The notes beneath the pieces were generated by a model, which saw nothing but the letters and a program-made list of their open reading frames with translations, had not been told where the DNA came from and did not search any database. 64,000 nt of DNA from Tritrichomonas musculus (Eukaryota; Parabasalia; Tritrichomonadida; Tritrichomonadidae), in assembly GCA_039105265.1 (NCBI GenBank), contig JAPFFF010000004.1, positions 7,421,501-7,485,500 on the forward strand. Direction: 5' to 3'. The number at the start of each line of letters is the position of its first letter. Positions within the stretch are counted from its first letter, which is position 1. Positions 11,242-21,604 of the stretch are shown in pieces. The position numbers and the translations under genes were made by a program.

Positions 11242-11561
11242 CACGCGCTCTGGGAAGGTGATAATCTAGGTTCGTGAATAAAAAGGTACAATAATATAAT
11301 ATTAGTTATTTTTTTAACAAATTATAAAAAGTGACATATACATTAAAGTCAAATATATTGAGTACATGCATATTATTTATTAATTTATAATATTAAATTT
11401 GGTTGTCATTCGCATTACTGTTGTATATAATAGCTCTGGTTCAGAAGATAACTTTCGACTGGGAGGTATCTTCTGCGATACATTGTTGGCCTGTAATGGA
11501 TGTAATTAGCACGTGGAATTTTTTTTTAAAAAAAAAAAAAATATTACATAAAATATGTATT
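11242..11561. other. Spacer, no feature seen
   Basis: AT-rich sequence between the ankyrin remnant and the 3' end of the GH43 gene. A short poly-A run lies near 11528. I see no coding or structural signal. Confidence 0.6.
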
Positions 11562-12995
11562 TTATTCATTGTCATCTGAATTAGAGCTGAATACGTCTTC
11601 TAGAGACCAATGCTCTGTGTAATGAAGAGTAAACTTATGGTTTTTGTCATCAAGCTCGACAGGAAGGAGTACATAGCGTGATTCGGGCAAGTCGTTTTCC
11701 CACCAACGATCGCCGAAGTAAATGAATTGGCCTTTCTCTGCGTTATAGCGGATGAAGTAAGTAGATTGTGAGTCAAAAGTGCGATCAGAACCGTCGCCTT
11801 GGCAAGGATTTCCAACTTCTTCATACGGGCCGAACAGCATTGACGATCGATGAAAAGTTGCCGGATTTGGAGACCATCCGGTGCAGCCGCTTGTCATTAA
11901 ATAGTAGTATCCTTTGTGTCTAAAAATGGCGGGAGCTTCTCTAGACTTTTTATCACCCAAAAGATGGGATTTAAAATCAATTCCATCTTTTGCTTCCCCT
12001 TGAGGAACATCCCAGGTCGTGAAGGTGTCATCGAGGCGAGAAATGTACATGTACTGGTTTTCTTCACTTGAGTAGATTGCATAAGCGATATCTTCATCTT
12101 CTTCATTTCGATCAATATAAGTGCCCATATCTCGCGCCATTCCAGGGTTTTCTGTATGGCATCCTTCACACCAGTGCATTCTTTGTACGTTAACGATCTT
12201 GAATGGTCCAAAAGGAGAATTTGATATTGCAAAGCCAAGCATAGCACGACTATACTTACCACCAAGGCTATATGACATATTACTGTTAAGCCAATCAGTT
12301 ATTTGCTGATCATTTGGTCCATCGGCATGGAAAAGCATTACATAATTATTATATTTCTTATTGTAGAGCATCTTCGGTCTCTCGATGATACAGTAGCTTT
12401 TATATAAATATCGATATCCAACAATTAAATTTGTTTCATCATATTTGACATATTTCCCGTCTTTGTCGATCTCTGTAACGTATGCTTTCAAAAAGTTTCG
12501 AGCAAAATCAATATCATCATCTGTTACGTCATTGTTTGAAGTTGATTGAATTTTGGGTCTGTCTGATCGTTTTGTTGAACGTTTGTTTGCTTTTGGAAGA
12601 TTTGCTCTCCTTTTTAATTCGCGTAAATTATCAAGATCTGGAACAATTCCATTTTTAAGACCATTTAATCTTTCTGGAACAATGTTGTGAATATTAAGAG
12701 AAAATCCTTTATCTTCCCATACATATAAATTTGTGGATGCATAGCAATGAACACCTGTTGTTCCTTGATTTTTGTCTTCACCATGCCAAACCCAGCAGCC
12801 TTTTGTTCCGTTATTAAAACAGTCATAATTATCAATATGCTCAATATTTCCTCCATGTCCTTGAATAAATGTTCCATTTGTATCAGTCCACCAACTGCCA
12901 ACGTCAAACTGTGGTTTATCATTGGATGGTTGTTTTCTGAGCTTGTGATATTGCCTGCAAAAACAAGCTGCAAATAGAAAGAAAAGGATATTCAT
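11562..12995 (-). CDS. Secreted glycoside hydrolase family 43 (exo-beta-1,3-galactanase-like)
   Basis: This is a 477-residue protein whose N-terminus MNILFFLFAACFC is a likely signal peptide. The rest reads as a five-bladed GH43 domain: IQGHGGNIEHIDN with a WHGEDK blade start, GVHCYAS, IERPKMLYNKKYNNYVM, MARDMG, YAIYSSEENQYMYIS and REAPAIFRHKGYYYLMTSG. Closest by eye is the GH43_24 group, which removes galactose from beta-1,3-galactans such as arabinogalactan side chains. Glu353 in EAPA is the expected general acid. In that group the catalytic base Asp of other GH43 enzymes is known to be absent. A charged insert (about residues 122-160) is unusual. It may help digest mucin or dietary glycans. 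The exact substrate is inferred. Confidence 0.85.
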   Translation of the reverse strand: MNILFFLFAACFCRQYHKLRKQPSNDKPQFDVGSWWTDTNGTFIQGHGGNIEHIDNYDCFNNGTKGCWVWHGEDKNQGTTGVHCYASTNLYVWEDKGFSLNIHNIVPERLNGLKNGIVPDLDNLRELKRRANLPKANKRSTKRSDRPKIQSTSNNDVTDDDIDFARNFLKAYVTEIDKDGKYVKYDETNLIVGYRYLYKSYCIIERPKMLYNKKYNNYVMLFHADGPNDQQITDWLNSNMSYSLGGKYSRAMLGFAISNSPFGPFKIVNVQRMHWCEGCHTENPGMARDMGTYIDRNEEDEDIAYAIYSSEENQYMYISRLDDTFTTWDVPQGEAKDGIDFKSHLLGDKKSREAPAIFRHKGYYYLMTSGCTGWSPNPATFHRSSMLFGPYEEVGNPCQGDGSDRTFDSQSTYFIRYNAEKGQFIYFGDRWWENDLPESRYVLLPVELDDKNHKFTLHYTEHWSLEDVFSSNSDDNE

Positions 12996-14501
12996 CTAAA
13001 ATAAATAAAAGATTATGTAATTGAATTTAGTTATTTTTTTGTATTAGTTAACACAATTTATTTCTGAACTCTTCTTAATATTTATAAATAAAAAGTTACA
13101 TTTTTTCTATAATCGAAATCTCAATTTAACTTTTTGAAATAAAACAATGAATTATATTATGTTCATTATCTTGATTAAATATCAATAATTTGATAATGAT
13201 TTTTTTCTACAGGTAAAGAACTATGAATGTGTTAAGTTAAATTTGATTTCAAAATTTCATTCTTTGATAAATGATGATAATTTATATAATTGCATATTTG
13301 TATAAATAGGAGTAATCATCAGCTGATCAAAATTCTTTTTTTGTTTATATCAAATAAAAATATTAAAATTTATAATTGTTTATATGCATATATAAGAAGA
13401 AATATTATTATTTAAAGGTCGAACAACTGAATTTTAACCGTAAAACTCAATGATTGGTTTGTTTAAACTAATTATATTTTATTATAATAATAATAATCAG
13501 TTTTATAAATATTTGCATCGTACAAAATTCAAATTAAAATAAAAACTAAAAGGATATAAGTATCTATTAAATTTTCTTCAGAAAATAAATTTGAGTATTT
13601 TATCTCAATTTATTTTAATTATTTTTGATAAGAATTTTATAACACTTTATAAAAATTTAGAATAGCGATAACTTTTTATATAATTTATTCTAATCATTAA
13701 TTCTTTTGATATCTTTTTATATGCTTGTAAAACATTAAGTGTTATATAAAAATAGTTATTATTATTGAAAAAAAAAAATTCTTTTTTTAGCTAAAAATGC
13801 AGAAAAATTGAATTTGTTGAATTATTAAATGATGATTTTAAAAAAATTGGACGTTACAGGAGCCAAATGACGAATACAATTTTATTTATATGCATTTACT
13901 TTCTAATATATTTGAATTTCATTCTAAATCAAATGTCAGTTTTTTCTAAAAATGAAGATTTAGTTGATTGGTTTCATAAATATAAAAAGTTTAATATTTC
14001 AATTACTGAAGGATTTCGTTAAAAAGTAAAATATTATTTGTATAACACATAGTATAACCATTCAAATGACATCTATATTTTTTAAATGATGCAAATATAT
14101 AAGAAATCGATATATATTGAATTTTAATTAAAGTCTTTATTTCAACAATTACATTTTATAATATTGGATATAAAATATATAAATTATATATTATAATTAT
14201 TAAATAAATTATTTATTAAGATAAATATAAATTTATTTAATTTTATTTTTTATTCAATTTAGTTGTACGACCTTTTAATATTTTCAATAAATTTCTGAGT
14301 TCAAATTTCAATAAAAAGGCTCAAAACATAAAAGGTAGTATATTAATATATAAAATAATAAAATCGTGCATTTTTCTCATTTATATCATTAAATAAAATA
14401 AATTTAAATTAAATATTTAAAAAAACAATTAATAAATAATTTATTTTCTTAATATAAAACCAAAACAAATTTTGATTTTAAAATTTGACATATTTTTTTA
14501 T
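12996..14501. other. Long AT-rich intergenic region
   Basis: Very AT-rich sequence between divergent genes, so it must hold both promoters. Apart from the small open frame at 13867 I see no gene, repeat family or stable structure. Confidence 0.6.
13867..14022 (+). CDS. Possible 51-residue protein or gene remnant
   Basis: The short frame starts with a hydrophobic stretch (MTNTILFICIYFLIYLNF) followed by a charged, protein-like tail (KNEDLVDWFHKYKKF). The tail has better codon texture than the spacer around it. It could be a tiny membrane protein or the surviving start of a broken gene. No family is recognised. Confidence 0.25.
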   Translation: MTNTILFICIYFLIYLNFILNQMSVFSKNEDLVDWFHKYKKFNISITEGFR

Positions 14502-15839
14502 ATGAGCGATATTTTAAGAAAAATTGAAGATCCAACATATTCTTTTGATGAAATTGTTTCTGATCCTCGATTTACTAAAGTTTACCAACTAAACAAACAA
14601 ATTTTTAATCAATTAAATAAATATTTACAACCACATTATATGGAATTGCTTAATCATTCTCTTAGCCCACGAAATACAACACTTGAACTCAATTGCTATG
14701 AAATAATCATTTGTGGAGAAAAAACACTAATGGAACCAATCATCAAATCATCAGAATTTCAAATCAGAGCCAATGAAATCATTAACAACCAAAATTCTAC
14801 ATCATACTTAATAGGAAGGCTAAGCCATATTATGCTTTCATCTTTTATAGTTCTTCCTGAACTTTCCATACAAAATTTTTCCTTTATTTTCAAATTACTT
14901 CCATTTCACTATGATTCTAATGTTCGTGACCTATTTTCCAAAATATTGTCTATTGAAGGATGTTTTTCTGATGTCCAAAAGTGGCTTCTTAAAATTGGCT
15001 TCATTGACCAATTAATCATTGAATTAAAAACGATTGATTTCGATCATTTTTCAAATGAAGAGACACTCTATTTTGACATCACTTTTGAGAAATCATCTGC
15101 ATTGTACTATTTCCTGAGGAAGTGCTTATTGAGTTCTGTGTTTGAGAGTCGTTTGCTTTGTGAAGATGTGATTGAATTCCTTTTAAAAACATTTCCAAAT
15201 CCTCCTTTGTATGTTGAGAACGCTCGATGGGAGACGATTCTTGCATTCACCAACAATAAGACATCCAAGAAGCTTCTTCCTGTTGTTTCCGTTGCTGTTG
15301 AAATGGTCCACAAAGAAATGGAGTCGTTGCCGATGTATGTCGTGTTTGCAATTAGAATGATTTCCAAAATGATGAATTATTCACCAAAGGCTGCCGACAT
15401 TGTGTTTGAGTCAAGGATACAAATTGATATAATGAATCTCGTGTCAAAATTCAGTAGTTGTACCGGACTTGTGAAATCTTTTTATTGTTTCATTGAGGCT
15501 TCTTTGAAATATCCCAAAGAATTCACACCGGTCATGCTTCCTGTACTTCTTCCCTTCCTTTTGGGTTACTCTAGATCAGGAGTGAGCAAATCATTAGTTC
15601 CATTTTTCATGAGTATCTTGGAAAAGATCGATGAGGCTGCTCAGAAAAACAAAAATATTAAAAAGGCTATTTTGGCTGAAGAAGGATGTTGTGAATTCAT
15701 GAACTGTGAATATATTCAATATAGAAAAATATTTTACGGTAGATATGGAGATGATGTAGAGCTCACAACACAAGATGAGCCTGAACAAAAATCGACAATT
15801 GAATATAAGATCACGGATACAATTCATAAATATTTTTAA
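14502..15839 (+). CDS. Helical-repeat protein, SAPS (PP6 regulatory subunit)-like
   Basis: This is a 445-residue all-helical protein. I take ATG 14502 (MSDILRKIEDP) as start, since the extra upstream codons have no ATG. The opening pattern (DEIVSDPRFTKVYQLNKQIF, then leucine-rich helices) and the ARM/HEAT-like rest resemble the N-terminal part of SAPS proteins, which bind the catalytic subunit of PP6/Sit4 phosphatase. There are no membrane segments or signal peptide. The similarity is judged by eye only, so an unrelated trichomonad HEAT-type protein is possible. Confidence 0.45.
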   Translation: MSDILRKIEDPTYSFDEIVSDPRFTKVYQLNKQIFNQLNKYLQPHYMELLNHSLSPRNTTLELNCYEIIICGEKTLMEPIIKSSEFQIRANEIINNQNSTSYLIGRLSHIMLSSFIVLPELSIQNFSFIFKLLPFHYDSNVRDLFSKILSIEGCFSDVQKWLLKIGFIDQLIIELKTIDFDHFSNEETLYFDITFEKSSALYYFLRKCLLSSVFESRLLCEDVIEFLLKTFPNPPLYVENARWETILAFTNNKTSKKLLPVVSVAVEMVHKEMESLPMYVVFAIRMISKMMNYSPKAADIVFESRIQIDIMNLVSKFSSCTGLVKSFYCFIEASLKYPKEFTPVMLPVLLPFLLGYSRSGVSKSLVPFFMSILEKIDEAAQKNKNIKKAILAEEGCCEFMNCEYIQYRKIFYGRYGDDVELTTQDEPEQKSTIEYKITDTIHKYF

Positions 15840-16118
15840 TTTCAAAATTTTAGTAAAAATTTTTAATTTTTGAAATTTTGTAACTTGTTTAATATTTTAA
15901 AGATAGAACTGTGATTCTATATAACTGTTTTAACACCAGCTTTTAAAATGCTTAATTCTCAAATAATGCTAGATATCTGAATTCGAAGGACCTAAAAAAA
16001 AAAGTATAATATTTATTTTTTAATGAAAACCTAATTTAAAATCGGAGAGCGCTAAATTTTTCTTTAAAAAGAAATAGTAAGATGTTTTAATACGATGATT
16101 TACTGAATGTCCTCATGA

Positions 16119-16480
16119 TCATGTTATTAATACTTCACTTGTTGCTTTCTTAAAGCCACTGTTGTATTCTGCAATTGGATCATCAGCGATGAAAGGGAAC
16201 GTATAAATGGTTCTATCAAGTATGTCTCTTCCGTTGTTATCTCTATCAACAAGTGACTGCGTTTGCTGAAGTTCAACATACATTTCAATATCATCGATTG
16301 CAAAATTTTTTTCATTTTTCTTTGTCAATTCTATTGTGAATGTCACTTCACCTGACAATAGATTATTTTCATCAAGCGTGTAAACATACACGTTTTCACT
16401 TTGTTTCTTAATTGTTCCATGTTCTGGATTTGAGACACTTTTAATTTTGTATGTAAAACCAGATGGAACTATCAAAGACA
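16119..16480 (-). pseudogene. Surface-protein domain fragment, inverted piece
   Basis: The minus strand reads as a beta-rich extracellular domain (LIVPSGFTYKIKSVSNPEHG, then YVYTLDENN and FTIELTKKNEKNFAIDD) ending at a stop near 16119. The style matches the immunodominant variable-surface-antigen-like proteins of trichomonads. It lacks a start, signal peptide and membrane anchor. At about 16470-16490 coding switches to the plus strand, where a matching anchor is found. This is best explained by an inversion inside one gene. Confidence 0.55.
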
Positions 16481-16824
16481 TGGTCGACTTGAAAGGTGAA
16501 GCAGATGTGAATAGTCCTTGTGCGTGCACAGTTAAAAACTTGGAGGATCGTGAGCATGAAGTTGTGCTCTCTGGTAATTCGAAGTTCAATATCGATTCAT
16601 TCATGATTCTTAATGATGATCTCAAGGATGATCTTCAGTCTTCAAACGAAGAATATCCTGTCTCTATGTCGCCAACGCCAAGGGTTGAGCCAATCACGCC
16701 TCCTCCAGAGGATGGAAAGTCAGGAAAAGGGAAAAATAAAACGCCAATAATTATTGGTGTCGTCGTTGTCGTGATTGTCATGAAGAAGAAGAGAACCGAT
16801 ACTTCAGATGTAGACGCTATATAA
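16465..16824 (+). pseudogene. Surface-protein C-terminus with membrane anchor, separated by inversion
   Basis: The plus strand encodes the end of a beta-sandwich-like domain (CTVKNLEDREHEVVLSGNSK) and a proline-rich linker (TPRVEPITPPPEDG). A membrane segment (TPIIIGVVVVVIV) and a basic tail beginning KKKR follow. This is the usual C-terminal order of trichomonad type I surface proteins. It has no signal peptide, and its upstream part appears on the opposite strand (16119-16480). The two frames overlap only around the junction, so the locus is probably a rearranged, non-functional gene. Confidence 0.55.
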
Positions 16825-17372
16825 ATTGATAAACGAGTCACTGCTTCACTATCAATTTCAAATATTTCATAGATGATATAAAAAGGTCAGCCCGTTTACT
16901 TTTTTATTTTCCACTTTTTGAATATATCTGATCATTTTTATTAAATATAAGGTCAATAAAAAACAACTTTTTTAGACAATCTAAAGCCAGAAAATTCTCA
17001 AATTTTTAAATTTAATTTATTTATTATTATGCAGATTGTATTTGATTAGAAAAAAAAAAAACTTTCAAAAAATTGAAAATATAATTGATAAGAAAACCCT
17101 TATGAATACTGATTGGTTTTAATGTAAACATTGCTAAATTTATAGTGTTATATTTCTGATTATACTGCACTTATTAGTAATATTTAGCCTGAATATCAAA
17201 TGAATATTCATTTTTTATATATTTATATATTTGTGATAACTCATTGAATTTTTTAAATTCAATTTGGAAAGTTGACTCTCAAGTCTACTATCCAAATTGA
17301 AATAAAAAAAAAAAAAATATAAATATATTTGCTAAACTTCTTTTTAGTAGATTTGCATTTATATAATCTTAT
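16825..17372. other. Spacer, no feature seen
   Basis: AT-rich sequence between the rearranged fragment and the 3' end of the next surface protein. A stretch near 17141 (TATTTCTGATTATA) resembles one near 1271. No gene is seen. Confidence 0.5.
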
Positions 17373-18830
17373 TTAGGGGCTGCTACCTCCGACTTTCTTC
17401 TTTTTAATGACTACAACTACTACAACTACTATCACTATTGCAACGAAAGCCACGCAACCTACAACAATTCCAATAATTGCTCCTGTAGACAATTTTTTTT
17501 TGTCATCTTTTGGTTTATCATTTTTATTCTCATTATTTTCATTTCCACTATTTTCTTCATCTCCTCCGACTTTGTCGCCAAATGAATACATTGGATTTCT
17601 AGATATTTCTGCAAAATTATCAATATCTTTGGTATCAATATCATAACGCTTAGAATCACAATTTATTACTAATTTAGGCTTTTTATTTTCATTCCAGTAA
17701 TCTCCTGACTTTGTAATTGTAACTTTATTCTTTTCAATTTTAGGTATTTTACGATTTTTTGCAGATTTTCCACCATCAGGAACTAGAGATTCATAATCAA
17801 AGGTTCCTAGTGGTCCCATTGGAATGAAATTTGTTGAGAATGTAATATTGAAATTATCAGGGACAACACTTTCTTTTCCAGCATTAAGAACAACATCGCC
17901 ATAATAAACTAATATCCCTGCTGAATCCTCAAAAAGATCATAAGGTACAGTAGCAACTAATTCAGGACCTTCTTCTCCATCCATATTTACATTTAAGCTA
18001 TCTTTTTCAAAATTAATTGTAATCTTCTCACTCAATTCGCTGAGTTGGTAATACTTTGATTTGATAAAAGAATGATCTTTCAACTGTCCAAGAATATCTT
18101 CATTAAATCCGTAATAAGTAATGAAATATGTTGTTCTTACTTTGAATTGAGTCGAAGGTGATATTGTTCCTCCATACATGAATAATGTGTGAATATTTAG
18201 ATCACTTTCTACGATATCTATTTCAATTGATGATATAATTAGAAATGAAACTTTATCTTTAACGTTGCCCACTAATTTTACTTTATTTGTTATTTCTCCT
18301 TCTTCTTCGAGATAATGAGCTTTCTTATTATTTGTTCCTCTCTTCATTTTCTTTGCAAAGTTGATGATGCCTTGTTGAGTTCCATCAAATTTTGTTTGGG
18401 AAAGTTTTTTGATAATTGAAAGAAATCTAGATTTTGAACGATCTTCGCCAAACTGCTCATTTTCGAGCATAACAATCATTTTACTTGGAAGATAACTGAA
18501 ATCAATCTTTGTATTTTGTGAAATGCCATTCGTGAGGAACAAAAACTCTACTGATTTATCTATTTGTGAAAGAGTAGTGCTAATTGTGTCTGTTTCATCT
18601 GAAGCAATGCATTTATATCCTTTGTATGCATTCATCACTGCTTTGCAATGTTCTGGGCCTCCTTCTTCTTCTGGATTAGAGTCACAATAATTTATTATTT
18701 CATCCCATCCTACATCTTCACAAAATTCTGCTTCCTCTTTCGGGACAATGGCAACGTAAGCAAATTTGGGAACCTTGATTTCATCGGCACTTGATCCCAA
18801 AAGTAGCAATATGAAGAAGCACAGCATCAT
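17373..18830 (-). CDS. Type I surface membrane protein of unknown fold
   Basis: This is a 485-residue protein with a clear N-terminal signal peptide (MMLCFFILLLLGSSADE) and a long extracellular part of about 410 residues with several cysteines in the first 70. A charged Asn/Glu/Lys-rich linker leads to a membrane helix (GAIIGIVVGCVAFVAIVIVV) and a KKKK tail. The glycine- and valine-rich anchor with a short basic tail is the hallmark of trichomonad surface proteins. The ectodomain matches no family I know. Two ATGs lie in tandem, and a TCATTT motif lies 14-19 nt upstream of the first. A related but rearranged anchor lies at 16465. Confidence 0.8.
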   Translation of the reverse strand: MMLCFFILLLLGSSADEIKVPKFAYVAIVPKEEAEFCEDVGWDEIINYCDSNPEEEGGPEHCKAVMNAYKGYKCIASDETDTISTTLSQIDKSVEFLFLTNGISQNTKIDFSYLPSKMIVMLENEQFGEDRSKSRFLSIIKKLSQTKFDGTQQGIINFAKKMKRGTNNKKAHYLEEEGEITNKVKLVGNVKDKVSFLIISSIEIDIVESDLNIHTLFMYGGTISPSTQFKVRTTYFITYYGFNEDILGQLKDHSFIKSKYYQLSELSEKITINFEKDSLNVNMDGEEGPELVATVPYDLFEDSAGILVYYGDVVLNAGKESVVPDNFNITFSTNFIPMGPLGTFDYESLVPDGGKSAKNRKIPKIEKNKVTITKSGDYWNENKKPKLVINCDSKRYDIDTKDIDNFAEISRNPMYSFGDKVGGDEENSGNENNENKNDKPKDDKKKLSTGAIIGIVVGCVAFVAIVIVVVVVVVIKKKKVGGSSP

Positions 18831-18843
18831 AATTAAAAAAAAA

Positions 18844-18849
18844 AAATGA
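18844..18849 (-). promoter_or_regulatory. Putative initiator (TCATTT) of the surface protein
   Basis: On the minus strand TCATTT lies 14-19 nt upstream of ATG 18830. It fits the parabasalid initiator consensus TCA(Y)(T/A), where transcription starts at the A. This gives a leader of about 17 nt. Confidence 0.4.
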
Positions 18850-19623
18850 ACCGAAGGTTTTGATAAAGAAAACGAAAAAACCGCTAGAAAACAAACTTTT
18901 GTTATAAAATGGAGAAATTTTTTTCAGAAAAATTGAATTGAAACGTTTTAATATAATGTAAAATACTCTTTGGTCAAAATTGAATTAAATTTCACCTTTG
19001 AGTTTCTTATCGTTTTTGATTTTAGTTTAGATCTTTCTTTTTATATTGTTAATTGATATAGTGGTGGTAGTCGTTATTATTATAAAATTTGGGTAAATAA
19101 TCAAATATTTCTGTTTGATGCAATAAAATGCTTTTTTTATCTTGAGAAGTTTTGTTGTATTATAAAATAATAATAAATTGAATATTAACATAATAAATCA
19201 AGATATGATTTTGAGATCTACATTCTTTTTATATAATAATGATTAATAATATTGCGAATAAAATATAAAATATTCATAAAATTATTTAAATATATAATTA
19301 GTTTTTTCAAATTCATACTAAAATAACATTATTTAAGTAACATTTTTAAATAATACTTACAATATTCGCATTTATCAATTTATTTAAATAAATGAATAAA
19401 CCTTTAGAAAATCGTATTAAAAAGAAGAATATCAACTCAATCAATGTTTTCATCTTAATAAAATCACAAAAAAATAAAAAGGGCCAAAAAAAGAAAAAAG
19501 GTCTTAAAAAAAAAAGTGAAGTGATTGCCTCAAATAAAAAGGGCCAAAAAAAGAGTATCGGGAAATAGTGAGTTTCACATCACGTTTTTATTCAAATATT
19601 CAATTTAAATTCAATAATTTTTA
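18850..19623. other. Intergenic spacer with a 22-bp direct repeat
   Basis: The word AAATAAAAAGGGCCAAAAAA occurs twice, about 60 bp apart (near 19472 and 19532). The remainder is AT-rich with no coding signal. Confidence 0.5.
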
Positions 19624-20365
19624 TAGTGGTCCTAAAAAATATTGATAAGAAATTTGAGAGAAATTTTCATGTTTCATTGAAAAAATTGAGAAAATTTATT
19701 TAAAAATAATTTGAGAGAATTTTAAAAGTTCTTTCAAATTCATTCAAATTTAATGACTTATTCATGAATTTATGAATCAATTGTTGGTCAATCTTTTGAC
19801 CTTTTATTTATTTGTTTTCTTTACCAAAAAATACAAACGAACGCTATAATTTAATCGCAAGTGGTTCTGCAATCGCACAATTTTAATAAAAGCAAAACAG
19901 CTGATGCATTAAGTATTTCGTTAAATTGCGTCAAAGCAGTAGCTAAATAGATTGATGAAGGGAGACCAGAAAAAACACAACCTTGCCGACCACAAATATT
20001 AACAAATGAAATCAAGTATTTCATATGCGTTAAAGCAATAATGTTTCCTGAAATCCCTGGAGCTGAAATGGCAAATGTTTCCTGAACACAAATTTTATTC
20101 TTTATATGGAATAATCTAAGTTTAGCAACAAACAATTCTTTGATTGATTCTTTTCCAAAGAAATTGAAACAATGCCTCGAAGTGCAAGGCAATCAAGTAT
20201 GATTTTAATTTTAATTTTTAATAAAAAATCAACTTTTTCAATTGCCGAAAAAATATTGATAAGAAATTTAACTTTTTAAATTAAAAATTTTAAAAATAAA
20301 ATAACTTTTGTTAACGACGATTAACTATTGAATTCATTTCTTATCAATATTTTTTAGGAACACTA
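19624..20365 (+). mobile_element. Decayed Tc1/mariner-type element with TIRs and transposase N-terminus
   Basis: Inverted ends of about 32 bp (starting TAGTG, then TCCTAAAAAATATTGATAAG) are flanked by TA on both sides (19622-19623 and 20366-20367), the mariner target. Between them, about 19858-20200 on the plus strand reads as a helix-turn-helix region (SKTADALSISLNCVKAVAK), then GRPEKTQPCRPQ, which resembles the linker between the two DNA-binding helices of these transposases. Several stops interrupt it and the catalytic domain is missing. It is an internally deleted, dead copy. Confidence 0.65.
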
Positions 20366-21604
20366 TAATAAACTTTAGAATAAGGTTTCATATAAAATTG
20401 CGGTTATACTTAATTTTAAATTCGCATTCAATATTTTTTTTTTTTAATAAAAGTATTTCGAGATCACATTCAATATGTGTATAGTAACGGCAAAAATATA
20501 AAATTGCTTTATTTTTTAAATATATATTGTATTTAATGTATTATTAAAAAATGAATATAACATTGTCTCATTTTAATCGGTAAATGCATTGGTAAACAAA
20601 AAACTTTTTTTGTGAAAAATAATTACAATAAATATTCAATTTAATAAAAATATTTTTTTTTTCATATCTTTATATGATATTGCTTTTTCGATATATTTTA
20701 TATATTTATATTATGATGTTAAATTAGTAAAATTAATTATTATTTCTTTAATTTTAAATATTTGCATTTGTTTTAATTCTTATTATTATATTTATACTCC
20801 AAAGGAGGTATTTAAGTTTTTCTTCATTTTAGCATGCTATTTTACTCTTATGAGCAAAAAATAATACATTATTACTATCATCAGCATGATTAATGTTTGA
20901 TTTTTATTTTAACATAAAAATTGATGCTAGAACTTATATTCATTAAAATTTCTCTAAATGCATGAATGTATATCTCGTTGGTACACAAAATTATAATTCT
21001 TCTTGGTTTCATTCAATAAAAAAATGGAATTTCGTTCTTTGGAATTAAAAAATTTATATTTTATAAGACCCTATTAAGGTGTACATTCAATTTTTATGTA
21101 TTCAAAAAATGACAACAAAAATACAAATTTTGCAAAAATTTTACTATGAATGTTTATTTTTATTTGTAAAATATACATTAAAAGTAATAACATTTTTAAA
21201 AAATATATTTAGAATATCTCACATCTTTTTGAATCCATAGATGATTCCATGAATTTTGATTCAAAAAATCTGGCTAGTTTGAGTTAAAACTTGAAATATT
21301 GATAATATTTTGCAATTTTAAGAAGAATTATTTTATAAAATCCAAAATTCCGACGATGGGAATTTTATTCTAGATAGATCTTATCTTTGAATACTTTACT
21401 TATTTTTTCACATCAGAAATGTTATTTTACTCATAATTTTTCAATTGTTTATATTTTACACACTCTCAATTATTTCATAAAAAAGAACTCGATATTCTGA
21501 GATATACAATTATTTCATAAAACTTAACACAATTTTCTGATCATTCAAATATTTCATAAAAAAACTAATTCAATTTTTTATAGGCGTTTTTCTTAATCTA
21601 AATC
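20366..21604. other. AT-rich region upstream of the transposase
   Basis: At 20796-20815 ACTCCAAAGGAGGTAT forms a small palindrome. A related inverted version (ATACCTCAGGAGTAT) lies at about 24512-24526. These are candidate ends of the transposon around the next gene, but I found no matching target duplication. No other feature is seen. Confidence 0.4.

Noticed and set aside
16635-16841. 68-codon minus-strand frame
   Set aside because: Antisense to the proline-rich linker and membrane anchor on the plus strand, which fit a surface protein far better.
19851-20192. 113-codon minus-strand frame inside the mariner remnant
   Set aside because: The plus strand carries a recognisable helix-turn-helix and GRP linker, so the minus frame is its shadow.
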